A DNA stretch of 64,000 nucleotides from Daphnia carinata (lineage: Eukaryota; Arthropoda; Branchiopoda; Diplostraca; Daphniidae). The notes beneath the pieces were generated by a model. It was not told the DNA's origin. It did not search any database and saw only the letters and a program-made list of their open reading frames with translations. The translations under genes and the position numbers were made by a program. The stretch covers positions 4,030,001 to 4,094,000 of the forward strand of contig NC_081334.1 in the NCBI RefSeq assembly GCF_022539665.2, in the 5' to 3' direction. Below, in pieces: positions 55,920 through 64,000 of the stretch; within the stretch, counting starts at the first letter, position 1, and each line of letters opens with the position of its first letter.

Positions 55920-57603
55920 ATGCTGGGGTTATTTCGGTTTGCTCGGTCGGCCATGCGTTTCAGTCAAATATCACACTTGCCACCTGTTACCCCATTCAGT
56001 AGAAGGGCCTTCGAAAAGAGGACAAAAATTGTTGAATGTGGCTTTCACACCAGTAGACCCAGGGCTGCCATACCACCTTTGGTTTTGATTTTAATGAGAC
56101 CTGTCTTGAGAGTTGCTGCATTCCTTGCTGGAAGAAATTTCCGTAAGTGGTGGCGTGCCTTACCAAAAGAAAAGCGAGAATACTACTGGTCAAGGATCAA
56201 GGAGAAAAAATGGAACATTGCTGGTATGTATATTTACTATACTTACTACATGAATTCTCTTAATTCAACATTATTTTGTCAAAAATCAAGGTGGAGGGGC
56301 CATTTCAAGTGCTATGGCTTATTGGTTCTACATGTCCCATCTGGAGGTTGAACCAATAACTGGCCGAGAAAAGTTTTCCATTGTTTCCCCTAAGCAAATT
56401 CAAGAACTGTCTCAATTGGAATTTCAAGCAGTTAACTATTCTTCAATTTCTTGGTATAAATTGGAAAATATCTCCTTACTTCCGAGTTTTATCGCCACAG
56501 ATATGTTTGGAGTTTGCCAATCGCATTGTACCCACTCATCATCCTTATTACGCTCGAGTTAAACAAGTAGCCAATCGTTTGCTCGTAGCAAACAAACAGT
56601 TACCGCAGATTTATACGAAAACATGGACAATAACTGTTTTGGATGATCCGGGAAATATGAATGCTTTTGTTTTGCCTGTAAGTTGGAAGCCAATCATTTT
56701 TCTTAATTTGACCTTATTATTCGTCGATGTTTCCCGTCATTTTTTCTGTATTTATTTACAGAATGGAAACATCTTTGTATTTACGGGGATGCTGGACATT
56801 TGTGCAACAGACGATGAATTGGGAATCGTTTTAGGACATGAAATCTCTCATTGTCTCTTGGGCCACGCGGTAAGATTTAATTTGCATGAATTTTCAATAG
56901 CTTCTAAAATATGCTGTCTGCTTTATTTACAGGGTGAAAATGTCAGTCGAGAACATCTTTTGGAGTCTATTAAGTTGGTGCTCATTGCCTTAGCGTGGGC
57001 CATTCTCCCGTCGGATTTATTGAGCTTGCTTGGATACAGTATTGGAGCAGGAGCTGTTAATGCTACACTTCGCTATCCTTATTCACGGCTGCTGGAGAAT
57101 GAAGCAGACCAAGTTGGGATTCATTTGGCAGCTAAGGTTTGATTTTCCGTTTGGTTTTAGCGGAAAAAATTAAAAGTGTGCCAACATTTATATATTCTAA
57201 AATTTTACAATGGTCAGGCTTGCTTCGACGTTAGAGCTGCCATAGCGTTTTGGGCTAAGATGGATCTAATCTACGAATATGATCAACTTAGTTCGCTAGA
57301 GTGGCTATCGACCCATCCTAGTCACAAAACCCGACAGGCCAAACTCGAAGAACAACTTCCAGATGCCATAAACTTTCGGAATTACTGCAAGGTAAATTTC
57401 CCCTTATGCTTCTAGTTATTAACGTATAGAAAATGCCTAACGTGACAGTTTTGCATTAGTGTCCCGATCTTCCAGCTCGGGACCCTCGCCAGGAAATTGA
57501 GAGCTTTCGTAAGTCTATGTTGGAGGGAATGCATAAAACAATGCCCGTCGGTGTTATCCTAGTTGTTCCTGATATGGCCGCCTATGCAACTGGGAAGGAA
57601 TAA
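55920..57603 (+). CDS. OMA1: Mitochondrial metalloendopeptidase OMA1
   Basis: Zinc protease of the inner mitochondrial membrane (M48 family) that cleaves OPA1 and other substrates under stress. Exons 55920-56223, 56291-56430, 56501-56677, 56762-56869, 56933-57136, 57218-57391 and 57460-57603 give 416 residues. A mitochondrial presequence (MLGLFRFARSAMRFSQ) leads to FHTSRPRAAIPPLVLILMRP and a basic KWWRALPKEKREYYW segment, typical of OMA1. The catalytic motif HEISHCLLGH begins near residue 233, and the third zinc ligand is the first Glu of ENEAD or close to it, near residue 300. WLSTHPSHKTRQAKLEEQLP is the conserved late block. The membrane helices lie before and after the zinc site. The end LVVPDMAAYATGKE is short. 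Confidence 0.95.
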
Positions 57604-57704
57604 TAGCAACATTTGCTTGTACATAGTATATAATGCTGTCACAGAGCTTCCCTGGTTTTTGACTTTTCGACATACATCTTGGTTGGTTTCTTGGTTTCAC
57701 AAAG

Positions 57705-57710
57705 AATAAA
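57705..57710 (+). terminator. Polyadenylation signal of OMA1
   Basis: An AATAAA hexamer lies about 100 bases after the OMA1 stop codon. Confidence 0.6.
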
Positions 57711-58012
57711 GTTTAAAATTGTTCAATGGTAAAAAATTTACATTAATTAATCCAAATTTTTTTTTACATGATTAGATAATTTTTACATTATTAGCATTAA
57801 TTTGTTTTTTACAGTTAATGTTTACCTACTATTTATTACTGTACACTAATAATTGAAATCCCTAGGATCCCTAATCAGCAATCGTAGGTGTTAAATCTTT
57901 TTTTAATTCCCACAAAACTGGACGTTACAGTACAACAGGTTGTTTTTATAAGTTTTTATTTCATCAATCAAAATCCGTGTTACACAATTTCTGAATTTTC
58001 TTTTACAGTTGA

Positions 58013-58700
58013 TCAGTAAAAATTGATGTAGACGAAACCGGCAGCAGCATGGACCGAGTCATAAGCATCTGAGGCGCTGTATGACCAACCCATGGGCATA
58101 CGTCCGGACTGTTTATGTAAGATCAAACGATTTTCTTAAAATTTTACAAAAATTGGATGTTACATGTCAGATTTGATCACCTTACGTGAATGGGCACATC
58201 CCAAAAGTCGCCAGTGTTGAGTGATCGCTTAACGCGGAGGATGGTGTTTGGGTTGTTGTACGAAGCACTCTGCAGGACAATATCATTGCTGGCATCAGGG
58301 ATGGGGAGCAAGTGGGCACCAGGAGTCCACTCAAGACTCCAGTCCTGTCAAGGACGCAATTGGTAATTTACTTGAAGACTTACATCTTAACACACAAAAA
58401 AAAAATTTCTAGGGATGCATTATTAATTATATTTACCTCAATGTAGCCAGTATTCAACTCGTCGTTGTAGCCTCCGAAAATGACATCAGCGTATTTACCG
58501 TCATCAGTGACGATCTCCAATGATACCCAACCAGCGGTTTTAGCTTGGATCTCCAAGACGATGTCTCCAGTTCCAGCGATGACTTCCCAACTAAGGCGGA
58601 AATTACCTGCAGGATCCAACTCCTGGGAGTTGGTCAAGTTGGTGAGCTGGCCGGAGCAAATGGCCAGCAACGGAATAAGGGCGATCAATACTTTCATCAT
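58013..58700 (-). CDS. Secreted DOMON-domain protein, copy 1
   Basis: Small secreted protein made of one DOMON domain, the heme- or sugar-binding fold found in dopamine beta-monooxygenase relatives. Exons 58700-58437, 58344-58186 and 58108-58013 give 172 residues. The signal peptide is MMKVLIALIPLLAICSG. The domain shows LSWEVIAGTGDIVLEIQAKT, GWVSLEIVTDDG, ADVIFGGYND and the late block WSLEWTPGAHLLPIPD, with the Arg-Val-Lys-Arg-Ser-Leu strand typical of DOMON. The end is HAAAGFVYINFY. No catalytic or membrane domain follows. It is about four-fifths identical to the next gene. A 5' untranslated exon ends at 58815. Confidence 0.85.
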
Positions 58701-59973
58701 TCTACAAGGTAAAATTAAAATTTCACTCTCATATGAATCTATTTGAATTATTTTTACTAGCAAATTTCTAAGTGTGAAAGAATAGGGCTAAGAAATTTTT
58801 AAGAGTAGCATTACCTTGTAGTTAGTTGAAGGAGGGCAAGCCAATTCAGTGATTGCCTAGTGTAAGTGAAAGCCTTTTTATGGGAATAGAATAAAGTAGT
58901 AATAGGAAATTTAACTTATATAACATTCCTTAGTCCCTCTGGTGTTTTCAATTGCTGACTGTAGTCCTATTTTTTATCTATGGATATGAAAGTATAGTGC
59001 ACATGTCAAACTTTAGGATTGACATTATACGTGTGACTACAGAATTAACTACGTCATGCCACGTGCATAGAGCTCTTGAACTGGTTTTGCTTTGTACAAT
59101 ACCTGACCACATCGCGTAGTAGAGCTTTACCTGTCACGGAAGAAAAAAGTTATAGTAGTTTATTGTTTATCTTCTTTCTCTCGAGAAGTTGGATTACAAA
59201 TGTCTGTTTATCTTTCCCTCTTCAACCAATCGTAGCCGGTTTATAGATTGGAACTAAACAACCTGTTTGTGCCTAAATATTTGATCAAAACCAGCGTCTG
59301 TGAATGAGGCTACACGTGGGGAACTGTAACCTTGTGTAACTTTGGTTATATAAAATCCGACATTCTCGACTTAAGTTGCAAAAGATGTTATTTTTTAAAG
59401 GAATAGTTCTTCAATGATTCCCTCAGAAATGAATGCCTATTAGCTTAATACAAGAAAGCTAGTCAGTGTAAACGCAACTAAAGATTAACACAGACTTCGC
59501 TTTAGTTCAGAAACACTGTTACGTGACACGTAAGGCCGAGGTTTAAGCTGTACCAGTAAAACCTGAAGCTTATTTCACCCATAACCTGTATTACATTCGA
59601 CATTTCGTTCGCGCTGACACTAGACGATCATATTCAAAACATATTTAAGAGCTTAAACAATTTTAAAGTTCTGTTTCTTCGTTGTTGGAAACACGTGCCA
59701 TGAAACTATTTTCCCGCTTTATGTAACATAGTATTTCTGCATCTTTTTATCTGTGTTAGCTTATATCCGGGTGTACACGTTTCGTATTGCAAAGATATAC
59801 TCAATGACCCTTTGAAGTAGACAGCGTACTAAAATAGCTGTAATCGTTATTGATAAATTGTTTATAACACTCAAAAGCGTTATTTTTAAAAACGTTTTAT
59901 ATTTTTGTATTACCATTCATTTAAGAGCAGCGTGTTTTTTTTTTCATGCGGAACATAAACATTTTTACTATTT
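58701..59973. other. Upstream region of DOMON copy 1 and 3' flank of copy 2
   Basis: It contains the copy 1 5' untranslated exon (about 58845-58815), its intron and the core promoter. From 58900 to 59973 no coding sequence is seen. Confidence 0.5.
58872..58882 (-). promoter_or_regulatory. TATA-type core promoter, DOMON copy 1
   Basis: On the minus strand CATAAAAAGGC lies about 30-60 bases before the 5' untranslated exon, which ends at the donor after CTACAAG (58815). The position and form match the TATA box of copy 2. Confidence 0.55.
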
Positions 59974-60643
59974 TTAATAAAAGGTGATGTAGACGAAGCC
60001 GGCCGCAGCGTGAACGGAATTGTAATCATCGGTGGCGCTGTAAGACCAACCCATGGGCATCTGTCCACTCTGTTTTTGGTAAATTTATCAATAATGTGAT
60101 TTATTTTGATGAACGGAACGCACTTTCAAATTTCTATTGATCAACTTACGTGGAAGGGGACATCATAATAGTCTCCGGTGTTAAGTGATCGTTTCACGCG
60201 GAGGGTTGTCGTGGAATCCACGTAAGAAGCGCTTTGCAACACGATATCTTTGCTGGCATCAGGAATAGGAAGCAAGTGAGCAGGTGCAGCCCATTCAAGG
60301 CTCCAGTCCTAAAGCCATAATTATTTTATCGTAAGTAAACTAACAAAATTCTATTACGTTATAAATTTTAGTTAAATACCTCAACATAGCCGAAATTAAA
60401 TTCGTCGTTGTAGCCTCCAAAGATGACATCAGCGTATTTGCCGTCATCAGTGACAATCTCCAAAGATACCCATCCGGCGGTTTTAGCTTGAATCTCTAGG
60501 ACGATGTCTCCTGTTCCGGAAATGACCTCCCAGTTGAGGCGGAAATTACCTGCTGGGTCTAATTCCTGGGAGTTGGTCAAGTTGTTTAGCTGTCCGGTGC
60601 AAACGGCCAGAAGTGGAATAAGGGCGATCAGTACTTTCATCAT
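59974..60643 (-). CDS. Secreted DOMON-domain protein, copy 2
   Basis: Tandem paralogue of the gene at 58013-58700 with the same three-exon structure: 60643-60380, 60308-60150 and 60069-59974, 172 residues. The signal peptide (MMKVLIALIPLLAVCTG) and the first two-thirds are nearly identical to copy 1. The differences include LNWEVISGTG, FGYVEDWSLEWAAPAH, ATDDYNS and the end FVYITFY. Intron positions and phases are conserved. The two genes are separated by about 1.3 kb. A 5' untranslated exon ends at 60726. Confidence 0.85.

Positions 60644-64000
<3,357 letters not shown>

Overview
This window looks like nuclear DNA of an arthropod, most likely a branchiopod crustacean such as Daphnia. That is inferred from compact genes split by many 55-80 nt introns, tight head-to-head and tail-to-tail packing, an arthropod-type SMYD gene, and tandem C-type lectin and DOMON families. 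No rRNA, tRNA, CRISPR array or prokaryotic operon was seen. Gene models were built by joining exons at canonical splice sites with reading phase checked across each junction, so exon ends are predictions to within a base or two.

Layout. 0-31 kb is gene-rich: SMYD-type SET/MYND protein (-), a small unidentified ORF (-), an unidentified single-pass membrane protein (+), CWF19L1 (-), SLC37A4 glucose-6-phosphate translocase (+), NDUFV3 of complex I (-), MANBAL (+), a small secreted-type ORF (-), mitochondrial rRNA methyltransferase MRM1 (-), a gene-poor 2.4 kb gap, histone chaperone ASF1 (-), a C-type lectin (-), a MAM-like plus C-type lectin protein (-), a UMAD1-like UMA-domain protein (+), DNAJC11 (-), and a 17-exon VIT/vWA protein of the VWA5A family (+). 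31.9-51.8 kb is a direct tandem duplication of about 9.3 kb. Each copy carries one four-exon gene for an unidentified secreted, prepropeptide-like protein plus a long non-coding upstream stretch. 52-64 kb is gene-rich again: COG5 (-), OMA1 (+) from a shared promoter region, two tandem DOMON-domain genes (-), and RTCA (+), cut by the window end.

Most genes are housekeeping: mitochondrial quality control and biogenesis (OMA1, DNAJC11, NDUFV3, MRM1), RNA processing (CWF19L1, RTCA), Golgi and endosome trafficking (COG5, UMAD1-like), chromatin (ASF1, SMYD) and metabolism (SLC37A4). They share no pathway; their proximity reflects compaction, with likely bidirectional promoters at CWF19L1/SLC37A4, NDUFV3/MANBAL, DNAJC11/VWA5A and COG5/OMA1.

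The most notable observations are a U12-type AT-AC intron and a GC-AG intron in the same gene (CWF19L1), a second GC-AG intron in ASF1, and the duplicated secreted-protein locus. In that locus a 1.9 kb mostly non-coding tract is almost identical between copies, while an exon 1.4 kb away differs at about one base in nine with every change synonymous. This mosaic points to gene conversion. The copies also differ at the C-terminus: one carries an Ile-Arg-Phe-Gly-Arg amidation-like site and the other does not.
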